Shown: one piece after another, positions 51,479 through 61,337 of the stretch
Layout of the letters: each line of letters starts with the position of its first letter
Numbering within the stretch: position 1 is the first letter of the stretch
Program-made: the position numbers and the translations under genes
The notes under the pieces: model-generated
Told to the model about the DNA's origin: nothing
Database searches by the model: none
What the model saw: only the letters and a program-made list of their open reading frames with translations
NCBI RefSeq assembly: GCF_003726095.1
Contig: NZ_CP026031.1
Span: forward strand, 4,032,001 to 4,096,000
Source of the DNA: Niallia circulans
Lineage (GTDB): Bacteria; Bacillota; Bacilli; Bacillales; Cytobacillaceae
Reading direction: 5' to 3'
Length of the DNA: 64,000 nucleotides

Positions 51479-52318
51479 ATGGACCAAAAGATTTTACTAA
51501 AGGTTGAAGATGTATCCTTTAAATATGAGGAGCAGTCAGAATATGCCCTTAATCGCGTTTCTTTTCATGTAAACGCTGGTGAGTGGGTTGCGATAGTTGG
51601 ACATAATGGTTCAGGTAAATCTACGTTAGCTAAGTTATTAAATGGATTACAATTCTCTCATGAAGGTTCTATAGTAATAGACGGTATTCCGATAACAGAG
51701 GAGACTGTCTGGGACATAAGGAAAAAGGTAGGAATGGTATTCCAGAATCCTGATAATCAGTTTGTTGGTACAACGGTGAAGGATGATGTGGCTTTTGGTT
51801 TAGAAAATAACGCTGTTCCAAGAAGTGAGATGGTAACAAGAGTAGAGCGTTCTTTGGAAAAAGTAAAGATGTTATCTTTTCTTGATCAAGAGCCGCACCA
51901 TCTATCTGGAGGACAAAAACAGAGAGTCGCTATTGCAGGAATTATTGCATTGAAACCTGAAATTATCATATTAGATGAGGCTACCTCTATGCTTGATCCC
52001 CAGGGAAGAGAAGAAGTCTTTGATATTATGAGAGAGCTGCAAAAAGAAAATATGACCATTATTTCGATTACTCATGACCTAGATGAGGCTGCTAAGGCAG
52101 ACCGGATTATCGTAATGAATAAGGGTAGAGTATATAAGGAAGGTAATCCTAAGGAAATATTTAAACTGCAGAAGGAACTTGTTGAAATAGGTTTAGATAT
52201 ACCTTTTACTATTAAGATTAGGGAAAGCTTAATAAACAAAGGTATTTCATTAGAGGAAATATATTTAACAGAAGAAGAGTTGGTGACAGGCATATGGACA
52301 TCTCACTTCAAAAAGTAG
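51479..52318 (+). CDS. ecfA1: ECF transporter ATPase A1
   Basis: 279 aa ABC ATPase. Walker A GHNGSGKST near residues 41-49, Q-loop FQNPDNQF, signature LSGGQKQR, Walker B IIILDEAT and switch His in ITHD. With EcfA2 and EcfT it forms the shared energising module for vitamin and metal S-components. It precedes ecfA2 with a 25-base overlap. The weak ribosome-binding site GGTGGGA lies 6 bases before ATG. Confidence 0.95.
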   Translation: MDQKILLKVEDVSFKYEEQSEYALNRVSFHVNAGEWVAIVGHNGSGKSTLAKLLNGLQFSHEGSIVIDGIPITEETVWDIRKKVGMVFQNPDNQFVGTTVKDDVAFGLENNAVPRSEMVTRVERSLEKVKMLSFLDQEPHHLSGGQKQRVAIAGIIALKPEIIILDEATSMLDPQGREEVFDIMRELQKENMTIISITHDLDEAAKADRIIVMNKGRVYKEGNPKEIFKLQKELVEIGLDIPFTIKIRESLINKGISLEEIYLTEEELVTGIWTSHFKK

Positions 52319-53166
52319 AGTATCGTTACCAGGAAAATTCTCCGTTTGAGCGATTGGCGATAGAGGATGTAAGTTTTGATATTCCCTCAGGAAGCTATGT
52401 TGCCGTTATAGGTCATACTGGTTCAGGTAAATCTACCATTTTACAGCATCTTAATGCTCTTTTAACACCGTCTAAAGGGAAAGTGGTAATAGGTGACCGT
52501 ACACTTGAAGGTGGACAGAAACATAAGAACTTGCGGAGTATCCGGCAAAGAGTAGGGATTGTTTTTCAGTTTCCAGAACAACAGTTGTTTGAAGAAACAG
52601 TAGAAAAGGATATCTGTTTTGGCCCTCTTAATTTTGGTATTCCTGAATCAGAAGCAAAGATAAGAGCTGTAAAGGCATTAAGTGAGGTAGGATTGTCTGA
52701 AGATTTTCTCATGAAATCTCCTTTTGATTTATCAGGTGGTCAGATGAGAAGAATAGCTATTGCTGGTGTGCTGGCTATGGAACCAGATGTACTTGTATTA
52801 GACGAGCCGACAGCTGGTTTAGATCCAAGAGGCAGACGAGAAATTATGGATATGTTTTATAAGCTTCATAAAGAGCGAAATTTAACGACTGTTCTAGTTA
52901 CACATAGTATGGAGGATGCTGCTCATTATGCAGATCAAATAGTCATTATGAATAAAGGGAAAGTTCATCGTCAAGGGACTCCAATAGAAATTTTTAAAGA
53001 AGCAGAGGATTTAGCTGCTATTGGATTGAATGTTCCTGAAGTTGTACGATTCCAAAAGAAAGTAGAAGCAAAATTCGGAGTGAAGATGGAACGGGTTCAC
53101 TTAAACATGGAAGATTTTACGGATGAGTTAGCAGTGTATCTTCAGAAGAAAGTAGGGAGCAGTTAA
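52294..53166 (+). CDS. ecfA2: ECF transporter ATPase A2
   Basis: 290 aa. Walker A GHTGSGKST, Q-loop FQFPEQQLF, signature LSGGQMRR, Walker B VLVLDEPTAGLDP and switch region VTHSMED. Its start lies 25 bases inside ecfA1, so the two ATPases are translated together. The stop codon overlaps the ecfT start by one base. Confidence 0.95.
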   Translation: MDISLQKVEYRYQENSPFERLAIEDVSFDIPSGSYVAVIGHTGSGKSTILQHLNALLTPSKGKVVIGDRTLEGGQKHKNLRSIRQRVGIVFQFPEQQLFEETVEKDICFGPLNFGIPESEAKIRAVKALSEVGLSEDFLMKSPFDLSGGQMRRIAIAGVLAMEPDVLVLDEPTAGLDPRGRREIMDMFYKLHKERNLTTVLVTHSMEDAAHYADQIVIMNKGKVHRQGTPIEIFKEAEDLAAIGLNVPEVVRFQKKVEAKFGVKMERVHLNMEDFTDELAVYLQKKVGSS

Positions 53167-53960
53167 TGGGAAAAATGATTATAGGGCGTTTTATTCCCGT
53201 TGATTCTACATTACACAGAATGGACCCCCGTTCCAAGTTACTACTTGTTTTCCTATTTATTTGTATTGTGTTTTTGGCTAATAATATTTGGAGCTATTTG
53301 CTATTGATTGTATATGTAGGTACTTTAGTCGCCATCTCCAATGTACCGATTAAGTACATTTATTTAGGACTGAGGCCAATTTTTTGGTTAATTATTTTTA
53401 CGTTTATTTTGCATATTTTTTTCACGAAAAATGGAGAGCTATTGTTTGAATGGGGATGGATTACGATTTATAAAGAAGGTATTAGAATGGGGATTCTCAT
53501 TTCTATTCGCTTCTTCTTGCTCATTATCATGACATCCTTGCTTACATTAACAACAACGCCAATCGAGTTAACGGATGCAATTGAAACACTATTAGGACCA
53601 CTAAAAAAGGTGAAATTTCCTGTTTATGAACTGGCTCTTATGATGTCTATCTCCCTGCGCTTTATTCCAACTTTAATGGATGAAACAGAAAAGATTATGA
53701 AGGCTCAGATGGCAAGAGGAGTAGAATTCTCTAGTGGCTCCATTAAAAGCCGTGTACAAGCAATTATTCCTTTATTGATTCCTTTATTTGTTAACTCCTT
53801 TAAAAGAGCAGAGGAGCTTGCTATTGCGATGGAAGCACGTGGCTATCAAGGTGGAGAAGGAAGAACGAAATACCGCCAATTAATCTGGAATCCTATTGAT
53901 ACCATAATGATTATTATTCTGATACTAATAACAGCTATGCTGTTTGTATTAAGAACATAA
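53166..53960 (+). CDS. ecfT: EcfT, ECF transporter transmembrane coupling subunit
   Basis: 264 aa with about five to six membrane segments. The two Ala-Arg-Gly coupling motifs that contact the ATPases are present: AQMARGVEF and [10 protein letters not shown]. It is shared by many substrate-binding S-components encoded elsewhere. ATG overlaps the ecfA2 stop codon; no S-component gene is adjacent. Confidence 0.95.
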   Translation: MGKMIIGRFIPVDSTLHRMDPRSKLLLVFLFICIVFLANNIWSYLLLIVYVGTLVAISNVPIKYIYLGLRPIFWLIIFTFILHIFFTKNGELLFEWGWITIYKEGIRMGILISIRFFLLIIMTSLLTLTTTPIELTDAIETLLGPLKKVKFPVYELALMMSISLRFIPTLMDETEKIMKAQMARGVEFSSGSIKSRVQAIIPLLIPLFVNSFKRAEELAIAMEARGYQGGEGRTKYRQLIWNPIDTIMIIILILITAMLFVLRT

Positions 53961-53971
53961 TGGAGAATACG

Positions 53972-54709
53972 ATGCAAAGATATAAATGTACAGTTAGCTA
54001 TGATGGATCAAATTACAGTGGGTTTCAAATTCAGCCAAAGGATCGAACCGTACAAGGGGAAATCGAAAGGGCTTTAAGAAGGCTCCATAAAGGAGTAGAA
54101 GTAAAGATTCAGGCTTCTGGTAGAACGGATGCTGGCGTTCATGCTAAGGGACAAGTCATTCATTTTGATAGCTCTCTTGATATACCTGCAGATAAGTGGC
54201 CGATTGCTCTAAATACTCTTTTGCCCCACGATATTGTGGTTGCAGATGCAGAGATAGTACCTGACTCCTTTCATGCCAGATATAATGTAACAGCGAAAGA
54301 GTATCGCTATTTTATTCAATTAGGAGAGCGGAGAGATCCCTTTAAACGTAATTATGCCTATTATTATCCATATGCTCTAAATATGGAGGCGATGAGGGAA
54401 GCACTTTGTTATTTTATTGGAGAGTATGATTTTACTAGTTTTTGCTCTGCTAAAACAGACAAAGAAAGAAAAGTAAGAACGATTACTGGAGTAAAGCTTA
54501 CAGAGGAAGACAATATGTTAATTTTTTCTTTCCAAGGGAATGGATTCCTTTATAATATGGTGCGGATTATGGTCGGTACCTTATTAGATGTAGGAAGAGG
54601 GAAAAAGTTACCACAAGATATTCCCGTAATTTTAGAGAAAAAGGATAGAAAGGCAGCAGGAAAAACAGCCTCTGCAAATGGATTGTATCTTTGGAAAGTA
54701 TGGTATTAA
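53972..54709 (+). CDS. truA: tRNA pseudouridine(38-40) synthase
   Basis: 245 aa. Catalytic-Asp motif [18 protein letters not shown] near residue 50, [24 protein letters not shown] and [18 protein letters not shown]. It modifies U38-U40 of the tRNA anticodon arm. I prefer ATG 53972 (MQRYKC), with GGAG 5 bases upstream, matching the shorter start of homologues. An in-frame ATG at 53960 overlaps the ecfT stop codon and would add four residues. Confidence 0.93.
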   Translation: MQRYKCTVSYDGSNYSGFQIQPKDRTVQGEIERALRRLHKGVEVKIQASGRTDAGVHAKGQVIHFDSSLDIPADKWPIALNTLLPHDIVVADAEIVPDSFHARYNVTAKEYRYFIQLGERRDPFKRNYAYYYPYALNMEAMREALCYFIGEYDFTSFCSAKTDKERKVRTITGVKLTEEDNMLIFSFQGNGFLYNMVRIMVGTLLDVGRGKKLPQDIPVILEKKDRKAAGKTASANGLYLWKVWY

Positions 54710-54884
54710 ACCATGATTCTTGCGACGCTGGGAGAGGAGACTAATGCTTTCCTCCTTTTCCAAAAAGAGTACAGAAAGCGACCAAGGAATCCTTTTCTTA
54801 TAAGTAAAAAGTGATGTTCTTTGAGTAAAAGCCACGGAAAAAAGATTTTTTTCTCATAACAACTAAACCTGGCGTAACATTCCC

Positions 54885-55030
54885 TTGACATATGCTACTC
54901 TAGGATATATCATAATATGGTATGTATTTTAATCCCACATTAAGCCCCGGAACTTAATTGTGTGAACATATAGACGTAAGAACAGACATTTATATTTTAA
55001 ACAAACTATAACTTTAACATTTCAGGAGGG
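54885..55030 (+). promoter_or_regulatory. rplM promoter and L13 leader
   Basis: TTGACA (54885-54890), 17-base spacer, TATCAT (54908-54913). The following leader of about 115 bases carries a GC-rich AAGCCCCGGAACTT segment amid AT-rich sequence, placed where the Firmicute L13 leader occurs. The fold has not been computed, so the leader assignment rests on position and local resemblance. The 175 bases before it, after truA, show nothing recognisable. Confidence 0.6.
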
Positions 55031-55036
55031 AAACTC

Positions 55037-55474
55037 ATGCGTACAACGTTTATGGCTAATTCAAACAATGTTGATCGTAAATGGTACGTAATTGATGCTG
55101 AAGGCCAAACTTTAGGTCGTCTTGCTAGTGAGATTGCATCAATTCTACGTGGTAAACATAAACCAACTTTCACACCTCATGTGGATACTGGTGATCATGT
55201 AATTATTTTAAATGCTTCAAAAATTGAATTGACTGGTAAAAAATTAACTGACAAAATTTACTACCGTCACTCTATGCACCCAGGTGGATTAAAGCAAAGA
55301 ACTGCTTTAGAAATGCGTACTAACTACCCAGAGCAAATGTTAGAACTTGCAATCAAAGGTATGCTTCCAAAGAATTCTCTTGGTCGTCAAATGTTTAGAA
55401 AATTACACGTATATGCTGGTAGCGAACATCCGCACCAAGCTCAACAACCAGAAGTTTACGAACTTCGTGGATAA
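55037..55474 (+). CDS. rplM: Ribosomal protein L13
   Basis: 145 aa, starting [20 protein letters not shown]. The conserved [21 protein letters not shown] and [19 protein letters not shown] are present. Early 50S assembly protein. CAGGAGGGAAAC precedes ATG. Operon with rpsI. Confidence 0.97.
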   Translation: MRTTFMANSNNVDRKWYVIDAEGQTLGRLASEIASILRGKHKPTFTPHVDTGDHVIILNASKIELTGKKLTDKIYYRHSMHPGGLKQRTALEMRTNYPEQMLELAIKGMLPKNSLGRQMFRKLHVYAGSEHPHQAQQPEVYELRG

Positions 55475-55496
55475 TTAATAAAGGGAGGTAAAACAA

Positions 55497-55889
55497 ATGG
55501 CACAGGTTCAATATATCGGTACTGGTCGTCGTAAAAGCTCTGTTGCTCGTGTACGTTTAGTTCCAGGTGACGGACAAATCATCATCAATGGTCGTGAAAT
55601 CGAAAATTATATCCCGTTTGCAGCTTTACGCGAAGTTGTTAAACAACCATTAGTGGCTACTGAAACAACTGGAAGCTACAATATTTTAGTAAATGTTAAC
55701 GGTGGAGGTTATACTGGTCAAGCTGGCGCTATCCGTCATGGTATCGCACGTGCTTTACTTCAAGTAGATCCTGAATACCGTCCAACATTAAAACGCGCAG
55801 GATTATTAACTCGTGACGCTCGTATGAAAGAACGTAAAAAATACGGTCTTAAAGGCGCTCGTCGTGCACCTCAGTTCTCAAAACGTTAA
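55497..55889 (+). CDS. rpsI: Ribosomal protein S9
   Basis: 130 aa. [19 protein letters not shown] start, [19 protein letters not shown] and the basic tail ending PQFSKR that reaches the P-site tRNA. AAAGGGAGGTAAAA precedes ATG. The last of the conserved block; the accessory region begins after its terminator. Confidence 0.97.
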   Translation: MAQVQYIGTGRRKSSVARVRLVPGDGQIIINGREIENYIPFAALREVVKQPLVATETTGSYNILVNVNGGGYTGQAGAIRHGIARALLQVDPEYRPTLKRAGLLTRDARMKERKKYGLKGARRAPQFSKR

Positions 55890-55904
55890 TTTTTGGCGTT
55901 TCAA

Positions 55905-55938
55905 GGCTCTTTTCACTTTTGTGGAAAGGGTCTTTTTT
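55905..55938 (+). terminator. Terminator after rpsI
   Basis: 12-bp stem GGCTCTTTTCAC (55905-55916) / GTGGAAAGGGTC (55921-55932) with three G-T pairs and loop TTTT, then six T. It ends the rplM-rpsI operon. Confidence 0.88.
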
Positions 55939-56045
55939 ATGCTAAAAGTTGTCTGTGATTATATTTGATGACAACTCATAACAGAAGCCTTCAAGAACCT
56001 CAGACTATGTACTATTGTTTTTCCCCAGCGAAACTATGGAGTACA

Positions 56046-56060
56046 ATGATCCACTTTATT
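56046..56060 (+). repeat. Left arm of a 15-base inverted repeat
   Basis: ATGATCCACTTTATT is the exact reverse complement of 57256-57270. The pair bounds 1225 bases holding the decayed GH1 5' copy and the CPBP gene. No target duplication is obvious outside the arms. Confidence 0.6.
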
Positions 56061-56113
56061 CCTCATTAAACTAAATTATTGCTCAATTTTCATTGAAAGG
56101 TGGAGAATTACTA

Positions 56114-56392
56114 GAACGAGAGCTAGGTTGTTTCTTATAAATTTCACAAATGGATAATATTAGTCTTAAATCGTCCCATTTTTGAACCACAGACTTTTTA
56201 AATCATTATAATGAAAGGAGAAAAGCGTTATATTAGAGCTTAAAGGGAGGCGCAATTTGATCGAAATGAATAATAGTTATGAGTTTTTATGGGGATCAAC
56301 CACTGCAGTTTATCTATGTAAAGGAGCATGGTATATTTTTACCTATAAGAGTCCATAGAATATTTGAATGTGAATGGTGATGTTGCAAGTGA
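56114..56392 (+). repeat. Degenerate copy A of the GH1 promoter region and gene start
   Basis: Starting at GAACGAGAGCT, this stretch matches 57893-58208 with scattered changes. Shared words include CCATTTTTGAACCACAGAC, GCGTTATATTAGAGCTTAAA, GAGTTTTTATGGGGATCA and GGTGATGTTGCAAGTGA. Internal deletions shorten it. It is an old partial duplication. Confidence 0.85.
56266..56392 (+). pseudogene. Decayed 5' fragment of a GH1 6-phospho-glycosidase gene
   Basis: From ATG 56266 the frame reads MNNSYEFLWGSTTAVYLCKG-AW, clearly the start of the intact GH1 protein at 58051 ([22 protein letters not shown]). About 30 bases of coding sequence are missing near 56329 and replaced, a stop codon follows at KSP, and homology ends after the segment that would encode NGDVASD. 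No catalytic residue is retained. It is a non-functional relic. Confidence 0.85.
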
Positions 56393-56429
56393 TACTTAAA
56401 AATACTCTAAAATGTGAGGTGTAGATACC

Positions 56430-57245
56430 ATGATAGATAAAAAAACCACAGTACAATTTACGCTGCTGACTTTTAGCATAGCATATTTTGTGTCAGGTGC
56501 CTTGATTGTTCTTGGGCCATTCGGATATTCAGTTCACAATTGGGTTCACACATTCCAGCAATTCTTGATGAATATTCCTTTTGCAATTTATATTTTGTCG
56601 CCTGCTATTGGTTCATATGTCGTTTTGAAGAAAAATAAAAAAATAGCAGATTTTAAGGAATGGTTGAAAACTGTTTTTTATATCAAAAACAACATATTTG
56701 TCTATTTGTTTGTTGTTGCAGGGCTTGCACTGTATTTCTTAATCCATATAGCAGTTTCAGACCGCACAGAAATAGTGCTTCCGTTTTATACGTTTTTTCT
56801 TTCGCTGCCTGGTAATCTTATTATTGGCGGCTTAGAGGAAGCTGGCTGGATGTACATATTGCAGCCTAAACTCAACAAAAAATACGGCTTTGTTGTATCT
56901 TCTGTTATCACTGGGATTATTTGGACTGTATGGCACATTCCCCTTTTCTTCATTCCGGGGACGAATCACGGTGAAGGGCTTATTAACTTTGGGATGTTTG
57001 TAGTTCAACTCATTGCTTTTCGATTTTTCCACGGGGCAATCTACAAAATTTCAGGAAAAGGCTTTGTCTTTATGTCCGTATTATTCCATACCATGTTCAA
57101 TGCAGCATCCCCTATCTTTGGTACCATGACGATGACCTGGACGGGAACAATTGCTGCAAATACTGCGATCATTCTTGTGTCCATTTTAACTGTTGTGATA
57201 TATGAAAAAAAGAGCATGACAATAATGCAAGTTAGAAAGCTATAG
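56430..57245 (+). CDS. CPBP-family intramembrane protein (Abi/CAAX protease-like) with altered first motif
   Basis: 271 aa with about seven to eight membrane segments. It contains the CPBP pattern: motif 1 EEAGWMYILQPKL, motif 2 WTVWHIPLF with a conserved His, motif 3 LFHTMFNAAS (HxxxN). In the usual EExxxR motif the Arg is Met here, so proteolytic activity is doubtful, although the glutamates and histidines remain. CPBP proteins process membrane proteins or act in bacteriocin immunity; no peptide gene is adjacent. The ribosome-binding site GTGAGGTG lies 10 bases before ATG. It is bounded by a 15-base inverted repeat, which suggests transfer as a unit. Confidence 0.8.
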   Translation: MIDKKTTVQFTLLTFSIAYFVSGALIVLGPFGYSVHNWVHTFQQFLMNIPFAIYILSPAIGSYVVLKKNKKIADFKEWLKTVFYIKNNIFVYLFVVAGLALYFLIHIAVSDRTEIVLPFYTFFLSLPGNLIIGGLEEAGWMYILQPKLNKKYGFVVSSVITGIIWTVWHIPLFFIPGTNHGEGLINFGMFVVQLIAFRFFHGAIYKISGKGFVFMSVLFHTMFNAASPIFGTMTMTWTGTIAANTAIILVSILTVVIYEKKSMTIMQVRKL

Positions 57246-57255
57246 CATAATCGCC

Positions 57256-57270
57256 AATAAAGTGGATCAT
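57256..57270 (-). repeat. Right arm of the 15-base inverted repeat
   Basis: AATAAAGTGGATCAT, the exact reverse complement of 56046-56060, lies 10 bases after the CPBP stop codon. Confidence 0.6.
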
Positions 57271-57343
57271 AAGTATTATCTCTAATAAGACTGTAAGCTT
57301 ATTCAGGACCATAGATACTTAACAAAATTTTCGGAGGAATACT

Positions 57344-57538
57344 ATGACAATTAATTTATGTACAATTGGTTTTTTGCAAAAAAATTTACGGACATTCGTA
57401 GAGTTATTAGAACGTAATCATGTAACTAAGTTAGTAGATATCAGACTGAATAATACTTCACAGTTATCGGGATATTCGAAAACAGATGATTGGCTGGGTC
57501 TATCAACGTTTTGCCAATGGATCGGCGATACAATATAG
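57344..57538 (+). pseudogene. Truncated DUF488-family gene
   Basis: 64 codons. The N-terminal part CTIGFLQKNLRTFVELLERN and LVDIRLNNTSQLSGYSKTDD matches the start of DUF488 proteins (usually 110-180 aa), then the similarity stops at WLGLSTFCQWIGDTI and a stop codon. The rest of the domain is not found downstream. A good ribosome-binding site (CGGAGGAAT) precedes the ATG, so a short peptide may still be made. DUF488 function is unknown. Confidence 0.7.
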
Positions 57539-57892
57539 TCAAAAAGTGATTACACAATGTTATAGGAAAAACGTGTATTATCATACTTTAAAACCTATTT
57601 CGCCCCCTGACCACCATCATTATAAGGACAAAATATGTTCAATTTAATAAGATATAAAGGCTCACAAATGGTGATTAATCAAATTTGTGAGCTTTTTCAT
57701 TTATTGAAAAAGGAAAGGTAGATTTACAAAGCTGTCAAAAGGTGCAGAATTGGTTTTGGCAGTGGGGATATATCACATACGATTAAAGATTATGTCTAGA
57801 AGGATGCAAAAAAATAACTAAAATATCTTTGTCGTTGTGTAATTAGAGCCGTTTTTCTTTATGATTTTGAAGAACAATACTATTTGAGGTCA
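57539..57892 (+). other. Non-coding stretch between the DUF488 fragment and copy B
   Basis: Apart from the terminator at 57660-57697, no gene is recognised. Short frames such as one around 57725-57770 contain stop codons and match nothing known to me. It is probably decayed accessory DNA. Confidence 0.5.
57660..57697 (+). terminator. Terminator downstream of the DUF488 fragment
   Basis: 10-bp perfect stem GCTCACAAAT (57660-57669) / ATTTGTGAGC (57683-57692), 13-base loop, five T after it and AA before. Strong intrinsic terminator that isolates the GH1 locus. Confidence 0.88.
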
Positions 57893-59460
<1,568 letters not shown>

Positions 59461-59527
59461 AATAATGTTTGTTCTAAGTAAAAGAATATAAAAAAAATTA
59501 ATGTTTTACTATTTATAATCCAAACTG

Positions 59528-59590
59528 AACCTACAAGGTTTTATAAAGATTCATAAATACTTTTGATATCTTGTAGGTGGATTGTATTTT
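59528..59590 (+). terminator. Hairpin after the GH1 gene
   Basis: CCTACAAG (59530-59537) / CTTGTAGG (59570-59577), with TCCA (59519-59522) / TGGA (59578-59581) as an outer arm, followed by TTGTATTTTAC. It could be a terminator, or a leader structure for the PTS gene. No BglG-type RAT antiterminator sequence was recognised. Confidence 0.5.
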
Positions 59591-59658
59591 ACAAAATTCC
59601 ACTTAAAGTTCGGAAAGTAGTATAAGTTATTCGTTTCAATATATTTTGTTTTTGGAAA

Positions 59659-59765
59659 TTAAAGCGCTTTCTAATCCGATGATGTTCAATACTCTAAAAT
59701 CGATTTACCTATGTAATTAGAAGTATTTCTTATTGAAGTATTTTTTTGCTAAAGAATCGATTTTA
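59659..59765 (+). promoter_or_regulatory. cre-like site and paired ATCGAT palindromes before the PTS gene
   Basis: TTAAAGCGCTTTCT (59659-59672) fits the CcpA cre consensus except two positions. AAATCGATTT (59697-59706) is a perfect palindrome, and AATCGATT (59755-59762) repeats its core 57 bases further. Together they form an 11-base inverted pair TAAAATCGATT (59695-59705) / AATCGATTTTA (59755-59765). Such paired operators suit a dimeric repressor with DNA looping. The regulator gene is not in the window. Confidence 0.5.
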
Positions 59766-59832
59766 TGATGTACATCCGTTAAGTAAAACAGCAAACACTT
59801 AATACAAAAAGAATTGAAATGGAGGGAAAATA

Positions 59833-61251
59833 ATGAAATATGTTAACATGTCGAAACAAGTACTTGAACACATTGGTGGTGTCGATAACTTGAATCATGT
59901 TGAACACTGTGCAACTAGGCTTCGCTTACATTACAATAGTAAAAAGCTTGTAAATGAAGAAGCGTTAAAAGGAATTGAAAATGTTGTAGGCATTGTAAGC
60001 AAAGCTGGACAGGTTCAAGTCATTATTGGTCCGAATGTTAATGAAGCATATAATGATTTCTTAGAAGTATCAGGATGGAAAGAGGAACAGCACAGTGGTT
60101 CAGATTCAGCAGCAGAAGAACCTGAGGACAAGAAAGCAATGTATTATGTGAATAAATTTGGTAGTTTTATGGCAACGATCTTCATGCCGATTGTTCCGGC
60201 ATTGATTACAGGAGGTATCATTCTAGCACTTAGGAATTTAATGATTAATTACTTTGGTGTTGATATGGAATCTGGAACGGCAGTAATTTTGAATGCCATA
60301 TTTAGTGCTGCGTTTACTTTCCTGCCGGTTTACATTGGTTTCACAATGGCAAAACGATTAAAAATGGAACCAATTATGGGGGCATTCTTAGGAGCCCTTT
60401 TGGTTAGTTCCAATATTAGCGGTGTCGAGGGACTAGATTTCTTAGGAATCTCCATACCAGTGGTTGATTATGCAAGCAGTGTTTTACCCATTATGCTTGG
60501 TGTAGGACTTATGTATTTTGTTGATAAATTCTTCCAAAAATATATACCTGAAACAGTAAAATACTTCTTGAAACCTTTATTTACCATGATAGTTGTTGTT
60601 CCTATAACATTGATTGCTTTAGGTCCTATAGGAACAGTACTAAGTGATTATGTAGGGGTTGGAGTTACAAATATGATGGATACCATTGGTGGGATAGCCA
60701 TGCCAATTCTTGCGGCATTTTACCCTTACATGGTTATGTTAGGGTTAGATAAAGCTATAATGCCAATAGGGTTTAACAGTGTTGCATCAATTGGATATGA
60801 CCCAGTTGTTATGGTTATGGGATTCATCTCTAACTTGTGTATTGGTGGAACTGCCTTAGCCGTAGCTACTACAATTAAAAATGATAAAAGCAAGAAAGGC
60901 ATGATTACTTCCTTTGGTGTGACGGCACTTTGTGGTGTTACAGAACCAGCATTTTATGGAGCGCTAATCATGAGACCGAAAGTATTGATCGGAACGGCAA
61001 TCGGAGCTGTGAGCGCAGGATTAGTTGCTGGTATTTTCGGATTAGTAAGCTATGTTATGGGAGGGTGTCCAGGCTTACTGACTGCTTTGTTTTTTATGGA
61101 TAATGATGGTGGATTTGGAAATCTATTTTTAGCTGCCATTGTGGCAATTGTGGCAATTGTTGTATCTTTTGTAGCAAGCAAGATCATTTTGTCTAAAACA
61201 GAAGCAAATAAGAATGCTAAGTTTGAACCAGAATTAGATAAAGTGCTTTGA
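59833..61251 (+). CDS. PTS beta-glucoside-family permease, IIBC
   Basis: 472 aa. The N-terminal IIB domain has phospho-Cys26 in EHCATRLRL. A charged linker (residues 88-112) follows, then a IIC domain with about ten membrane segments and the GVTEPAFYGAL motif. It transports and phosphorylates a sugar or glycoside. The IIA domain found at the C terminus of BglP-type fusions is absent; a separate IIA gene follows two genes later. AAATGGAGGGAAA precedes ATG. The substrate is unknown; the neighbouring GH1 enzyme suggests a beta-linked glycoside. Confidence 0.92.
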   Translation: MKYVNMSKQVLEHIGGVDNLNHVEHCATRLRLHYNSKKLVNEEALKGIENVVGIVSKAGQVQVIIGPNVNEAYNDFLEVSGWKEEQHSGSDSAAEEPEDKKAMYYVNKFGSFMATIFMPIVPALITGGIILALRNLMINYFGVDMESGTAVILNAIFSAAFTFLPVYIGFTMAKRLKMEPIMGAFLGALLVSSNISGVEGLDFLGISIPVVDYASSVLPIMLGVGLMYFVDKFFQKYIPETVKYFLKPLFTMIVVVPITLIALGPIGTVLSDYVGVGVTNMMDTIGGIAMPILAAFYPYMVMLGLDKAIMPIGFNSVASIGYDPVVMVMGFISNLCIGGTALAVATTIKNDKSKKGMITSFGVTALCGVTEPAFYGALIMRPKVLIGTAIGAVSAGLVAGIFGLVSYVMGGCPGLLTALFFMDNDGGFGNLFLAAIVAIVAIVVSFVASKIILSKTEANKNAKFEPELDKVL

Positions 61252-61337
61252 CTTTATAAAGGCCGATATAAATAGATACCTATGGAAATAAGCAGATAGG
61301 AAGAGTTTTCAGTTATTAAAAGTTAGAGGTGTAAAAA

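Noticed and set aside
57698..57892. Possible BglG-type antiterminator gene remnant
   Set aside because: Translations in all frames contain stops and show no PRD or RNA-binding motifs.
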